Source: Qipengyuania vesicularis (GTDB taxonomy: Bacteria; Pseudomonadota; Alphaproteobacteria; Sphingomonadales; Sphingomonadaceae). Taken from it: DNA of 64,000 nucleotides. Shown here one piece after another: positions 6,643 through 15,796 of the stretch. The position numbers were made by a program, and so were the translations under genes. How positions within the stretch are numbered: the first letter of the stretch is position 1; each line of letters begins with the position of its first letter. The notes below the pieces were generated by a model that saw nothing but the letters and a program-made list of their open reading frames with translations, was not told the origin of the DNA and did not search any database. The stretch covers positions 434,001-498,000 of the forward strand of contig NZ_JAIGNJ010000003.1 in NCBI RefSeq assembly GCF_019711415.1, read 5' to 3'.

Positions 6643-8718
6643 ATGGACAGGCTTTGCGGAGATTTCGACGCATTCGATGCGGCGGGCGATCACGACAATG
6701 GGTTCGATGATCACGACGCGCATTCCAACCCGCCGCCCTCGCCGGTGGGGCAGGACGAACGCCGCATGCAGGTGCGCGCCTACAACCACTGGGTGAACCA
6801 GCTCGGTGACCAGAACCTGCCCAATGTCGAGGACCTCGAACCCGAGGAAATGGCGGATTTCGGGCCCCATTCGGTCGTGCTCGATTTCTCCACCGGGACC
6901 GGCACTCCGACCATTCAGTTTATCGGCACGAAGCTGCGCGCGGAATGCGGGTTGTTCGACCCGATCGAGGAGCTTCACGAGATCCCGGAGCAGTCGCTCC
7001 TCAGCGAGATCGCCAAGAATTACCTGAAGGTCGTCGCGGCGCAGGCCCCCGTCGCCTTCGAAGCCGAATCGGCTTACGTGCACCGCAAGTCGGTCGCCTA
7101 TCGCGGCATCCTGCTGCCCTATTCGAGCGACAACGAGACGATCGACTTCGTCTTTGCCGTGGTGAACTGGAAGGACCTCGCCGACGCCGCAACCGCCGAG
7201 GCGCTGCTGGGCGAAATCGACGCTGCCATGGCGCAGCCGGCCCCGCTGCCTACCGAGGAACCGCAGGTCGAGGACGCGCCGCAGGAGACCGCAGAGATCG
7301 TTCATTTCGACCTCGAGGCCCACAAGGCTGCGCAGGCAGAACCGGAGCCAGAAGTCTCCGAAGAACCGGTCGAAATCGCAGAACCGGATCCTGCCCCTGA
7401 ACCGGCGCCCTGGTCGAGCGACGACAATGTCCTCGACATGCGCGGCACAGATCTCGGCGATCCGGCGGAACCCGAAGACATCCCGCAACCCAGCTTCGGC
7501 CAGGCTGAAGAAGCCGCCACCGAATATGTCGCTGAACCCATTCAAGAACCCGCGGCCAGTGAGCCGGTGGAGGACACATTGAGCGAGAAACCCGTCGAAA
7601 TTCCGCGGCGCAAGCCCGCGGTCGATGCCCTTGGCAACCCGGTCGGCAATGCGTCGGCAGAAGAGGATACGCACGATGAGGTCAGCGGCGGCATTACGAC
7701 CGCAGCCGACTACGGCCTGCCGGAGTGGGACGAGGAAGAGGACATCGACGAGGATGTCGAGGACCTTGTGAACCCGCTCGCCAATATCGATCTCAACAGC
7801 CGCCTGCTGTCGCTGGTCAACTCGCACTCGCGAGCCAAGAAGACCGTCGATCTCGCCACGCTGTCCGAAAACGCGATGGAGGACGACGACGAACAAGGCC
7901 ATGACGAGGAACGCCAGCTGTTCAAGCCCAAGGCTCCCTCGATCGACACGCTGCTGACGCCGGAAGAATATGACGAGGACGAGACCGAAGAGGTCGAAGC
8001 CTACGAGTATGACGACGCGGTCGAGGCGTTGCCCGAGTTCGAAGTGTCGGATCTGGAAGAACCGGAAGCCGACGAGGGCTTTTCCGAACTCGAGGCTCCT
8101 GTCGAAGACGCCGCTGCGCTCGAAGCATTCGAGGCGGAGGTTCCCGCAGAAGAGCCTGTGGCGGACGAGGCAGGAGAAGAAGAGGTCATCCTCGAACTCT
8201 CCGAAGTGGCCGAGGACATTGTCGAAGAGGTCACGGCGCCCGTCGTGGACGAGGTGATCGAAGCTCCCGAAGAGACCTTTGCCGAGGTCGAGGAAGTGGC
8301 TGAGGAGCCCGTGGCGGAGGTCGGGGAAGCCCTCGAAACCGTCGAGCTCGCCGAATGGGACGAGCTCGATGAGCCGCTCGAACTGACCGACGAGTTCGTC
8401 GTCGAGGATGAAGAACTGGTCGAGGCCGCAATCGACGTCGAGGAAGTTGCCGAGAGCGAGCCCGCTCCCGAGCCTGTCGAACCGGGCAGTCTCACGGGAC
8501 TCCTCGCCGCAGTCCATGAGTTGTCGGAAGCCGCCCGCACCACGCAGGACCCGGGCCGGCGCGCGCTTTACGAAGCGGTCGGCAAGGCCTTCGACATCAG
8601 CATCAAGGCAGTGCTTGCAGCCGAGGGCCGCGAGGATGGTTCGATCGATATCGCACCGCTCGACCTCGACGAGCAGTTCGAGGAAATGAAGGCCTCGGCG
8701 CTGCGCGAAACGGGCTGA
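6643..8718 (+). CDS. PAS-domain protein with a long, very acidic linker
   Basis: 691 residues from ATG at 6643; an in-frame upstream TTG at 6535 would cover the promoter region and is rejected. Residues about 30-165 look like the PAS domain of the alphaproteobacterial PAS_5 type ('HWVNQLGDQNLPNVEDLEPE' at its start). From about 185 to 625 the protein is a low-complexity chain dominated by Glu, Asp, Val, Ala and Pro. A compact C-terminal segment ('LTGLLAAVHELSEAARTT...') follows. No kinase, cyclase or output domain is visible, so it may be a scaffold or sensor adaptor. Confidence 0.8.
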   Translation: MDRLCGDFDAFDAAGDHDNGFDDHDAHSNPPPSPVGQDERRMQVRAYNHWVNQLGDQNLPNVEDLEPEEMADFGPHSVVLDFSTGTGTPTIQFIGTKLRAECGLFDPIEELHEIPEQSLLSEIAKNYLKVVAAQAPVAFEAESAYVHRKSVAYRGILLPYSSDNETIDFVFAVVNWKDLADAATAEALLGEIDAAMAQPAPLPTEEPQVEDAPQETAEIVHFDLEAHKAAQAEPEPEVSEEPVEIAEPDPAPEPAPWSSDDNVLDMRGTDLGDPAEPEDIPQPSFGQAEEAATEYVAEPIQEPAASEPVEDTLSEKPVEIPRRKPAVDALGNPVGNASAEEDTHDEVSGGITTAADYGLPEWDEEEDIDEDVEDLVNPLANIDLNSRLLSLVNSHSRAKKTVDLATLSENAMEDDDEQGHDEERQLFKPKAPSIDTLLTPEEYDEDETEEVEAYEYDDAVEALPEFEVSDLEEPEADEGFSELEAPVEDAAALEAFEAEVPAEEPVADEAGEEEVILELSEVAEDIVEEVTAPVVDEVIEAPEETFAEVEEVAEEPVAEVGEALETVELAEWDELDEPLELTDEFVVEDEELVEAAIDVEEVAESEPAPEPVEPGSLTGLLAAVHELSEAARTTQDPGRRALYEAVGKAFDISIKAVLAAEGREDGSIDIAPLDLDEQFEEMKASALRETG

Positions 8719-8795
8719 CGTCTCCCCACGCCTTTCAAGACGCGAAAAAATAAGCACTTGAGCATGGGGCGGACCGCAGGGTAGCGGTTCGCCCC

Positions 8796-9902
8796 ATGCC
8801 GTTTCTCGCCACCGCGCCCATCCGTATCCAGCCCTACTTCGGATATCGCAACCGGGAGCGCCTGTTCGTCACCGCCCGCGCCCTGCGGGCCCGCAAGAGC
8901 GAGTTCACTGGCCGCGGCAAATGGCAGGCGATGCGCACGATGATGGCGCAGTTTGCCAGTCACGAAGTGAAGGAGCTGCCGGTCGAACTCGAAGTCCGCT
9001 CGCCGGCAGGCGAGACGCGGCGCGTCCAGGGCATTACCGACAAGGAAGGCTTCGTCCATTTCGACATTCGGCTCGAAGGCGATTGGGAATATGACGACCT
9101 CCCGCAATGGGAGACGGTGACATTCCACTGGACCAATGGTCTGGGCGCACAATGCGTCGACGGGCACGTGCTCGCGCCCGGACGGTCTACCGGGCTCGCG
9201 ATGATTTCGGACATCGACGACACGATCATCGAGACGGGCATTACCGGCAATTTCCGGGCGGTCATGCGGAACTGGCGGCGGGTGCTCATGGAGATGCCCG
9301 AGGAACGAATTCTCGTGCCCGGTGCGGACCTGTTCTACAGCGCGCTGGGGGGCAATGAAGGTCTGCCTGAAGGCAAGGGGCATGCGGGGGACCACCAGGC
9401 AGCATCCCGCAGACCCTTCTTCTACGTGTCCTCGAGCCCCTGGAACCTGTTCTCGTACCTCGTCACCTACATGAAAGGTCGGGGCCTCCCGCTCGGCCCG
9501 ATCCAGCTGCGCGACTGGGGTCTCAATCGTGAAACCTTCGGATCGGCGAGCCATGGTGCGCATAAACGAGCCGCGATCGAGGGCATCCTCGCGACCTATC
9601 CGGACATCAAGTTCGCGCTGATCGGCGACGATTCGCAAGGCGACCTCACCGCATTCTCGGCGATTGCGGTCGATAATCCGGGGCGTGTACGGGCCGTTTT
9701 CATCCGCAAGGTGGGGGAAGCCATGAGCCCTGAGGAAGTGGCCGCCAAGGCTGCGCTCGATGCGGCCAGGATCCCGCTGTGGATGGGCGAGGGCTATGAC
9801 GAGGGACACCAGTTCCTCGCCTCCATCGGGCTGCTGGAAGATGGCGAGGCGGAGAAGATAATCGATTCGGTCGGCCATGCCGAAACCGAGGCGGCAGAGT
9901 GA
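8796..9902 (+). CDS. App1-family phosphatidate phosphatase domain protein
   Basis: 368 residues. The motif 'SDIDDTI' (D139-T143) and a later 'IGDDSQGD' acidic motif mark the APP1 catalytic domain (DUF2183), a HAD-like phosphatase; the yeast founder dephosphorylates phosphatidic acid. The N-terminal ~130 residues are the beta-rich region usual in the family. Soluble, no signal peptide. Its stop overlaps a GTG at 9899 of the next frame, and a stronger ATG with GAGGGGG sits at 9914, so the two genes are coupled. Confidence 0.85.
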   Translation: MPFLATAPIRIQPYFGYRNRERLFVTARALRARKSEFTGRGKWQAMRTMMAQFASHEVKELPVELEVRSPAGETRRVQGITDKEGFVHFDIRLEGDWEYDDLPQWETVTFHWTNGLGAQCVDGHVLAPGRSTGLAMISDIDDTIIETGITGNFRAVMRNWRRVLMEMPEERILVPGADLFYSALGGNEGLPEGKGHAGDHQAASRRPFFYVSSSPWNLFSYLVTYMKGRGLPLGPIQLRDWGLNRETFGSASHGAHKRAAIEGILATYPDIKFALIGDDSQGDLTAFSAIAVDNPGRVRAVFIRKVGEAMSPEEVAAKAALDAARIPLWMGEGYDEGHQFLASIGLLEDGEAEKIIDSVGHAETEAAE

Positions 9903-9913
9903 GGGGGCGCGCA

Positions 9914-10825
9914 ATGACCGTCGTCGCAGTCCTCGTCGGCCTGGCTCTGCTGGCAGGGCTGGGCATCTGGCTGGCCTTGCAACACAATCCGCACCGCGTC
10001 CTCGATACGGTGGACCGAGTTGTCGGCCCCGGTTCGGATGTCGAGCGTGTCCATGCCGCAGATCTGGGCGACGATCCGCGCCAGAAGCTCTTCGTCTATC
10101 GCGATGGCGAGCGGCGCGAGGGACAGCCGGTCTTCCTTTTCCTCCATGGAGGAGGCTGGCGTCACGGCGATCCGGAGCATTATGCCTTTATCGCTCGCAG
10201 CATTGCACCCGAAGGCTACATCGTGGTGCTCGGCGGATACCGGCTCGGAGAGCAGGGCCGCTATCCGGCAATGCTCGAGGACACGAGCGCTGCGATCGCA
10301 TGGACCCACGCAAATATCGCGCGGTTCGGCGGCGATCCGCAGCGCATCCTCCTGGGCGGACATTCGGCTGGTGCCTACAATGTCGTGCAGACCGTGCTCG
10401 AAGCCCGCTGGCTGGTGGACAAGGGCGTGCCCCGCACGGCAATTCGCGGAGTGGTCGGGCTTGCCGGTCCCTACGACTTCTTTCCCTTCGACACCGATTC
10501 CTCGCGGAGCACCTTCGGCTCGGTCGATGCCGGCCCCCAATCGCAGCCAGTGAATCACGCGCACGGCGATGCGCCTCCGATGCTGCTGGTGCATGGCGAG
10601 ACCGATACCGTCGTCCGCCCGCGCAATTCGCGTGCGTTGGCCGGGGCCTTGGGCGAAGTCGGCGCCGAGGTGGAAACGCTGTACCTGCCGGAGGCCGACC
10701 ACAATGCCCCGCTGTTGGCGCTCGCTAATCCCTGGCGACGCGATCCAAAGGTCCGCGACCGGATTCTCGAGTTCCTGGGTGAGGCAGGCTCGGTTTCAGT
10801 TTCGGTTCAGGCCGAAAACCCTTAG
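9914..10825 (+). CDS. Alpha/beta hydrolase (esterase), membrane-anchored or secreted
   Basis: 303 residues starting at ATG 9914, chosen because GAGGGGG lies seven bases upstream; a GTG at 9899 is the alternative. A hydrophobic N-terminal segment (residues 1-20) suggests export or membrane anchoring. The oxyanion motif 'HGGGW', nucleophile elbow 'GHSAGA', and late Asp and His ('ETDTVV', 'EADHNAP') give the complete triad of carboxylesterases of the BD-FAE/kynurenine-formamidase-like type. It follows the App1 gene directly and precedes the M48 protease gene by 11 bp. Confidence 0.85.
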   Translation: MTVVAVLVGLALLAGLGIWLALQHNPHRVLDTVDRVVGPGSDVERVHAADLGDDPRQKLFVYRDGERREGQPVFLFLHGGGWRHGDPEHYAFIARSIAPEGYIVVLGGYRLGEQGRYPAMLEDTSAAIAWTHANIARFGGDPQRILLGGHSAGAYNVVQTVLEARWLVDKGVPRTAIRGVVGLAGPYDFFPFDTDSSRSTFGSVDAGPQSQPVNHAHGDAPPMLLVHGETDTVVRPRNSRALAGALGEVGAEVETLYLPEADHNAPLLALANPWRRDPKVRDRILEFLGEAGSVSVSVQAENP

Positions 10826-10836
10826 GCTGGGCGCCG

Positions 10837-12219
10837 ATGCGCATCTTTTCCCATTTTGTCGCCCTCTTCGCCCTCGTGGTTTTCGCGGCCCAGCCCGTAT
10901 CGGCACAGTCGATCCTGCGCGACGCGGAAACCGAGGCCTTCCTGCGGGAGATTTCCGCGCCGCTTGTCGAGGCAGCCGGGCTGGAGCCGGGGAATGTCGA
11001 CATTGTCCTGATCAACGACCCTTCGATCAACGCTTTCGTGGCCGGTGGACAGGCGGTCTATATCCATAGCGGGCTGATCGACGCGGCGGACACGGCTAAC
11101 GAAGTCCAGGGCGTCATCGCACACGAGCTCGGCCACGTTACCGGCGGACACGTGATCCGCATCGGCGAAGGCTACCAGGCCGCAACCACCATCTCGATCC
11201 TGTCCATGCTCGCCGGGATCGGTGCCGCCCTGGCTGGATCGGGCGATGCGGCAATGGGCATCATGGCAGCAGGCCAGCAGGCCGCACTCGGCAAGTTCCT
11301 CGCCTTCAGCCGCACCCAGGAAGCGAGCGCGGATGCCGCCGGGGCGCAGTATCTCTCGAAGGCCGGGATCACCGGCAAGGGCTCGCTCGCCTTCTTCGGC
11401 AAGCTGCTCAACATGGAATTCCGCCGCGGGATCAGCCAGTCCGACGAGGCGGGCTTCTACCGTACCCACCCGCTTTCCGGGGATCGCATCTCCAAGCTGC
11501 GCGAGGTCTACATCGTCGACCCGGCCTGGGATGCACCGCTCGACGAGGAATGGGAGCGCAAGTTCCAGCGGGTGAAAGCCAAGCTCCACGGCTATGTCGC
11601 CAAGCCCGAATTCACCTATCGCGACTATCCGGAGAGCGACACCTCCACTCCCGCCCTCCTTGCCCGCGCCTATGCCTATCACAAGGATGCGCGGATCGAG
11701 CGGGCGCTGGAGGCGGCCGATATGCTGATCGCGCGCGAGCCTGAAGATCCCTATTTCCTCGAGCTCAAGGGGCAGGTCCTGCTCGAATCCGGGCGCGTGG
11801 AGGAGGCTGTCATCCCTCTGCGGCAAGCAGTCGAATTGACCCGATCCGAACCTCTGATCGCTTCCATGCTTGGCCATGCCTTGATCGCGACCGAGGACGA
11901 AAGCAATTTCGAGGAGGCCGAGCAGGTACTGCGCGCTGCAGTTGGCCGCGATCGCTATAACCCCTTTGCATGGTACCAGCTCGGCGTCGTCTATGCCGCG
12001 CGGGGTGACATGGCACGGGCGCGGCTCGCGAGTGCAGAGCAGCAGGTGATGAACCGCCAGTATCCGCTCGCGCTGCGCAGTGCACAGGCGGCCGAAGCGC
12101 AGCTCCCCTACGGCTCGCCCGACTGGCTTCGCGCGCAGGATATCGCCCACGAGGCGCGGGCGCTGATGGAGCAGCTGTGCGAGATGAACCGAGCAAACTG
12201 CCAGGGCCGCCGACGCTGA
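10837..12219 (+). CDS. M48 family metalloprotease with TPR region (BepA-like)
   Basis: 460 residues. Signal peptide (ends 'VSAQ', about residue 24), then an M48 zinc protease domain with 'HELGH' at 96-100 and a third ligand region 'EASADAAGAQYL'. The C-terminal third consists of helical repeats like the TPR domain of BepA (YfgC), the periplasmic chaperone/protease that helps LptD and BAM assembly and degrades stalled outer-membrane proteins. The next gene is a DsbA-like protein 18 bp downstream, fitting envelope protein quality control. Confidence 0.9.
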   Translation: MRIFSHFVALFALVVFAAQPVSAQSILRDAETEAFLREISAPLVEAAGLEPGNVDIVLINDPSINAFVAGGQAVYIHSGLIDAADTANEVQGVIAHELGHVTGGHVIRIGEGYQAATTISILSMLAGIGAALAGSGDAAMGIMAAGQQAALGKFLAFSRTQEASADAAGAQYLSKAGITGKGSLAFFGKLLNMEFRRGISQSDEAGFYRTHPLSGDRISKLREVYIVDPAWDAPLDEEWERKFQRVKAKLHGYVAKPEFTYRDYPESDTSTPALLARAYAYHKDARIERALEAADMLIAREPEDPYFLELKGQVLLESGRVEEAVIPLRQAVELTRSEPLIASMLGHALIATEDESNFEEAEQVLRAAVGRDRYNPFAWYQLGVVYAARGDMARARLASAEQQVMNRQYPLALRSAQAAEAQLPYGSPDWLRAQDIAHEARALMEQLCEMNRANCQGRRR

Positions 12220-12237
12220 ACCGGAAAGAGTGACACG

Positions 12238-12924
12238 ATGAAACTCCTAGTAACGGCGCTGGTTGCCTTGATTGCTGGCTTTGCCGGAGCGGCAGCGTTC
12301 AGCTTCAGCGGCTTGGGACATCAGCAGACACGCGACTACCTGCTGGAGAACCCCGAGATATTGCCCGACCTTGCCGAGGCATATCAGGCACAGCAGGCCA
12401 AGGCTCGCCTCGCCGATGTTTCGGGCGAGATCCGCGAGCCCTTCGCCGCCGGAGTGCTCGGAAATCCGCAAGGCACAAAGACCCTCGTCAAATTTACCGA
12501 TTACGGCTGCGGCTATTGCCGCCAGAGCGTGGCCGATGTCGACCGTCTGATCGCATCCGACCCCGACCTCAAGGTGGTGATCCGCGAATGGCCGATCTTC
12601 GAGGGGAGCGAGGACGCGGCACGCATGGGTCTCGCCGCTGCTGCGCAAGGCAAATACGATGCCTATTACCACGCCATGTTCGCCAGTGGCCCGCCCAGCG
12701 CGGCGTCGGTTGAGGCTGCGGCGCGCACGGCGGGACTGGACATGGAGGCGGCGCGCAGTTTCTCTGAATCTGCCGAGGTGACCGCCGAATTGATGCGCAA
12801 CGATGCCTATGCCCGGCAGCTCCAATTTACCGGGACGCCGAGCTGGGTCCTTGCCGACCGCGCTGTCGAAGGCGCCGTGGGTTACGAGGACCTGGCCGAG
12901 ATGCTGGCCGAAAGCGACGGCTAA
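12238..12924 (+). CDS. DsbA family thiol-disulfide oxidoreductase
   Basis: 228 residues with an N-terminal membrane/signal segment. The thioredoxin-fold active site is CGYC at 91-94, and the cis-proline loop is 'FTGTPSW' near the end. This layout, with a short helical N-terminal extension ending in 'NPE', matches the ScsC/Com1-like DsbA proteins of alphaproteobacteria. It would introduce or shuffle disulfides in the periplasm. It sits between two M48 protease genes, two bases before the second. Confidence 0.9.
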   Translation: MKLLVTALVALIAGFAGAAAFSFSGLGHQQTRDYLLENPEILPDLAEAYQAQQAKARLADVSGEIREPFAAGVLGNPQGTKTLVKFTDYGCGYCRQSVADVDRLIASDPDLKVVIREWPIFEGSEDAARMGLAAAAQGKYDAYYHAMFASGPPSAASVEAAARTAGLDMEAARSFSESAEVTAELMRNDAYARQLQFTGTPSWVLADRAVEGAVGYEDLAEMLAESDG

Positions 12925-12926
12925 GA

Positions 12927-13892
12927 ATGGTTCGGCGGGCACATGTGGCCCTCTTCGGCCTGTTTGCTGTGCTGGCCCTGCCGGCTTGCGCAACGGCGCA
13001 GGCCTCCGCCAACCCGCTCGCCGAATTCCAACGCCGCGAAGCGCTCGTCCACGACACCGGCTGGCAGCTGGCGCGCGCGAACCGGGGCTTTTGCGAAAGG
13101 ACTTCGCCCTCGATAGGCTTGCTGATCCACGATGCCCGCAATTACGCGCGGGCCGGCGAGGTCCGACGGGCGTTGTCTCTTGTGGGCGATATCGGCGTGC
13201 AGGCCGTCGCCGTGGGTTCACCCGCACAGAAGGCGGGCATCGCAGCGAACTGGAGCGTGATTGCCATCGATGGCGAGCCGGTTACTTCGCGGTGGCGGCC
13301 CACCTCGCCATCTTCGCAGCGAACCCTTCAGATCGAACGCACGATTGCCGACAGCCTGGGGAATGGCGAGGTGACGCTCCAGCTGCGGCGCGGGTCCGCA
13401 AACCCCGTTCAAATCTCCTTGCGCGGCGTTGCGAGCTGCTCGGCGAAGTTCCGCCTCACCTCAGGGGACGATCCCTATGCAGGGCCGGAAACGGTCTTCG
13501 TAGGCCATGATTTCCACGCCTTCGGGATGGACCGCGCCGAGCTCGCAGCCGCAATCGCACACGAGCTGGCCCATGTCCTGCTTGACCATCCGCGAAAGAA
13601 ACAGGCAGAGCGCTGGGGCACGGCACGCACACGGGCGAGCGAACGCGTGGCCGACCGGATGATGCCATGGCTGCTATGGAATTCGGGCTACGATCCGCAC
13701 GCCGCCGCACGCTGGATGCGCGAGTGGGGGCCAAAGCATTCGGGCGGCGTCCTGCGCAAGCGCACGCATGACGGTTGGGACGAGCGGCTGGAGATGATCG
13801 AAGCCGAGATCGCCGCTCTCGAAGCCTTGATTGCCGATAATGGCTGGAGCCGGGGCCAAGCGGATTGGTCGGCGCGCTTCAGCGCCGATTGA
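12927..13892 (+). CDS. PDZ-M48-type metallopeptidase lipoprotein
   Basis: 321 residues. Signal sequence with a possible lipobox ('LPAC', C21). Residues about 88-168 form a PDZ-like domain ('VGSPAQKAGI'), followed by a zinc-protease motif 'HELAH' at 212-216 with 'HPRKKQAERW...RVADRM' after it, as expected for an M48-type third ligand. The PDZ domain lies before, not after, the catalytic motif. Start is two bases after the DsbA gene stop, so the three envelope genes form one operon. Substrates unknown. Confidence 0.82.
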   Translation: MVRRAHVALFGLFAVLALPACATAQASANPLAEFQRREALVHDTGWQLARANRGFCERTSPSIGLLIHDARNYARAGEVRRALSLVGDIGVQAVAVGSPAQKAGIAANWSVIAIDGEPVTSRWRPTSPSSQRTLQIERTIADSLGNGEVTLQLRRGSANPVQISLRGVASCSAKFRLTSGDDPYAGPETVFVGHDFHAFGMDRAELAAAIAHELAHVLLDHPRKKQAERWGTARTRASERVADRMMPWLLWNSGYDPHAAARWMREWGPKHSGGVLRKRTHDGWDERLEMIEAEIAALEALIADNGWSRGQADWSARFSAD

Positions 13893-13895
13893 GGA

Positions 13896-14504
13896 TCATT
13901 CCTCCATCGCGGCCTTGTACATCGAGGCGAGCGGCTTCTCCATGACGCGGCGCACCATCGGTTCGAAGAATTCGAGCGGTTCGCTCTCGTAGTCGGGATC
14001 GAAGGCGGACTGGTCGTATTTCTCGCAGAATTCCGCGCAGGCATCGAAATGCGGTGAATTGCGGAATTTTTCGCGCATGTTCTGGTCCATGCCGAGGTGG
14101 TGGAAGTAGTAGTAACCTTGGAAGGCGCCGTGATTCTGGCAGATCCAGTGGATCTCCTCGGTCACGAAGGGCTTGATGATCGCCGCCGCAACTTCGGGAT
14201 GGTTGTAGCTGCCCAGCGTATCGCCAATGTCGTGGAGCAGCGCCATCACCACATATTGCTCGCCGCGCCCGTCACGATGGGCGCGCGTTGCGGTCTGCAG
14301 CGAATGCTCCAGCCTGTCGACAGGAAAGCCGCCAAAATCGCCGTCGAGCAGCTTCAGGTGATCGAGAACGCGGTCGGCCAGTCCCTTGGCAAATTCGCGG
14401 TATTCGCCACCGATGATGTCCCAGTCTTCCTTGGTGCCTTCCTTCATCTCGCGAAACTTGGCACGTTCGGCGATCGAATGGGCGAGGGTCTCGGGCTTGT
14501 TCAT
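13896..14504 (-). CDS. HD-domain phosphohydrolase-like protein (PhnZ/MIOX-like)
   Basis: 202 residues, soluble. 'LEHSLQTATRAHRDG', then 'LLHDIGDTLG' and 'ICQNHGAFQGYYYFHHLG' supply the His/Asp ligands of an HD domain. The arrangement is like the mixed-valent di-iron HD oxygenases (PhnZ, myo-inositol oxygenase) and related uncharacterised proteins; the true substrate cannot be inferred. Convergent with the M48 gene (3-bp gap) and divergent from the histidine-kinase gene. Confidence 0.82.
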   Translation of the reverse strand: MNKPETLAHSIAERAKFREMKEGTKEDWDIIGGEYREFAKGLADRVLDHLKLLDGDFGGFPVDRLEHSLQTATRAHRDGRGEQYVVMALLHDIGDTLGSYNHPEVAAAIIKPFVTEEIHWICQNHGAFQGYYYFHHLGMDQNMREKFRNSPHFDACAEFCEKYDQSAFDPDYESEPLEFFEPMVRRVMEKPLASMYKAAMEE

Positions 14505-14578
14505 GGTGGCTCTCCTACTCCGCTGGGCATAGTAGCGGCTGGCGCTCGCCCTCGCAATTGGGCTAGGAGTAGCGGCGC

Positions 14579-15796
14579 ATGGCCGTTTTGCCCCTCAGTC
14601 CGACGCCGTTCTTCCAGAACAAGAACCAGGCGTTCTGGAACCTCCAGCTGGCCGGCTGGGGCGGTACCGCGCTGCTGCGCGCCATGTCGGCCTTTGCAAA
14701 TGGTCAGCCGCTCGAGTTCTTCTTTGTGATTCTGATCGCCTCGATCACGGGCTTCTCGATCAGCCTAATCCTGTCGGTCATCTATGCCTATTTCATCCGC
14801 CAGCGGCCACTTGTGACCTGGGGCGGAACTGCCGTGACCCTTGCCGTCGCCGTAGGCATATACGCCTTCATCGACAGCTGGGTGCTCGGCCTGACGAGAC
14901 CGACTGCGGATTCGGGTTTCGTCCGCACGCTCATCGGCATCTACTTCTTCGACCTCACCCTGCTCGGCGCGTGGTCGGCGCTCTATTACGCGATCAACTT
15001 CTTTCTCCAGGTCGAGCAGCAGGCCGACCGACTGGAACGGCTCGAAGCGCAGGCGACCAGCGCGCAGCTGGCCATGCTGCGTTACCAGCTCAACCCGCAT
15101 TTCCTGTTCAATACGCTCAACTCGATCAGCACGCTGGTCCTGCTGAACCAGACCAAGCCTGCCAATGCGATGCTGACCCGCCTGTCCAGCTTCTTGCGCC
15201 ATACGCTGGTGACCCAGCCGGGCGGCAAGGTCACCGTCGCCCAGGAGGTCGAGACGCTGAAGCTCTATCTCGACATCGAGCGCATGCGCTTCGAGGAGCG
15301 GCTGCAGACCGAGTTCCGCGTGGAGGAACGGGCTTCCAAGGCGCAAATTCCCTCCATGCTGCTCCAGCCGCTGATCGAGAACGCGATCAAGTACGGTGTC
15401 AGCCCGCAGGAGGAAGGTGCGCAGATCTCGCTCCTCGCCCAGATCGTGGGGCCGCGCCTGCGCATCACAGTGGCCGACACCGGCCCCGGGGTCGACGTGG
15501 GCGGGGTGGCCGACGACTTGCCGGCGGTGATGGCGACGCACAAGCGCCGCGATTCCACCGGCGTCGGGCTCGCCAATATCCGTGACCGGCTCGCACAGGC
15601 CTATGGCGACGATCACCGCTTCGAAATCCGCTCCCCCGAAAGCGGCGGTTTCACCGTGCTGATCGAGATTCCCCATGAACTCGCCGACGAGGTGGAGCCG
15701 TCTGCCGCACCGGCGGCGACAGCGTCGCTGAAACAAGCCAGCCCCTCGTCCGTTAATACCCTTAATCCCCCCGCTAAGGTAAGTACTGCGAAATGA
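14579..15796 (+). CDS. LytS-type sensor histidine kinase
   Basis: 405 residues. Four hydrophobic segments occupy about residues 20-145, followed by a short coiled coil and a His_kinase domain with phosphoacceptor motif 'NPHFLFNTLNSIS' and an ATPase domain ('LIENAIKYG', 'DTGPGVD', 'GVGLANIRDRL'). Such kinases pair with LytTR regulators, and the next gene, overlapping by ATGA, is one. The signal sensed by the membrane domain is unknown. A second LytS/LytTR pair is at 57432-59400. Confidence 0.92.
   Translation: MAVLPLSPTPFFQNKNQAFWNLQLAGWGGTALLRAMSAFANGQPLEFFFVILIASITGFSISLILSVIYAYFIRQRPLVTWGGTAVTLAVAVGIYAFIDSWVLGLTRPTADSGFVRTLIGIYFFDLTLLGAWSALYYAINFFLQVEQQADRLERLEAQATSAQLAMLRYQLNPHFLFNTLNSISTLVLLNQTKPANAMLTRLSSFLRHTLVTQPGGKVTVAQEVETLKLYLDIERMRFEERLQTEFRVEERASKAQIPSMLLQPLIENAIKYGVSPQEEGAQISLLAQIVGPRLRITVADTGPGVDVGGVADDLPAVMATHKRRDSTGVGLANIRDRLAQAYGDDHRFEIRSPESGGFTVLIEIPHELADEVEPSAAPAATASLKQASPSSVNTLNPPAKVSTAK

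Noticed and set aside
6583-8757. A 724-codon open frame on the minus strand opposite the acidic PAS protein
   Set aside because: It mirrors the GC-rich, GAR/GAC-dominated codons of the plus-strand gene; its translation is low-complexity Arg/Leu/Phe-rich with no domain, while the plus frame has a PAS domain and a sensible start.
15757-15775. TTAA repeats near the end of the histidine-kinase gene, considered as a CtrA site
   Set aside because: Spacing is not the canonical seven bases and the site lies inside coding sequence with the next start overlapping, so a promoter function is not supported.
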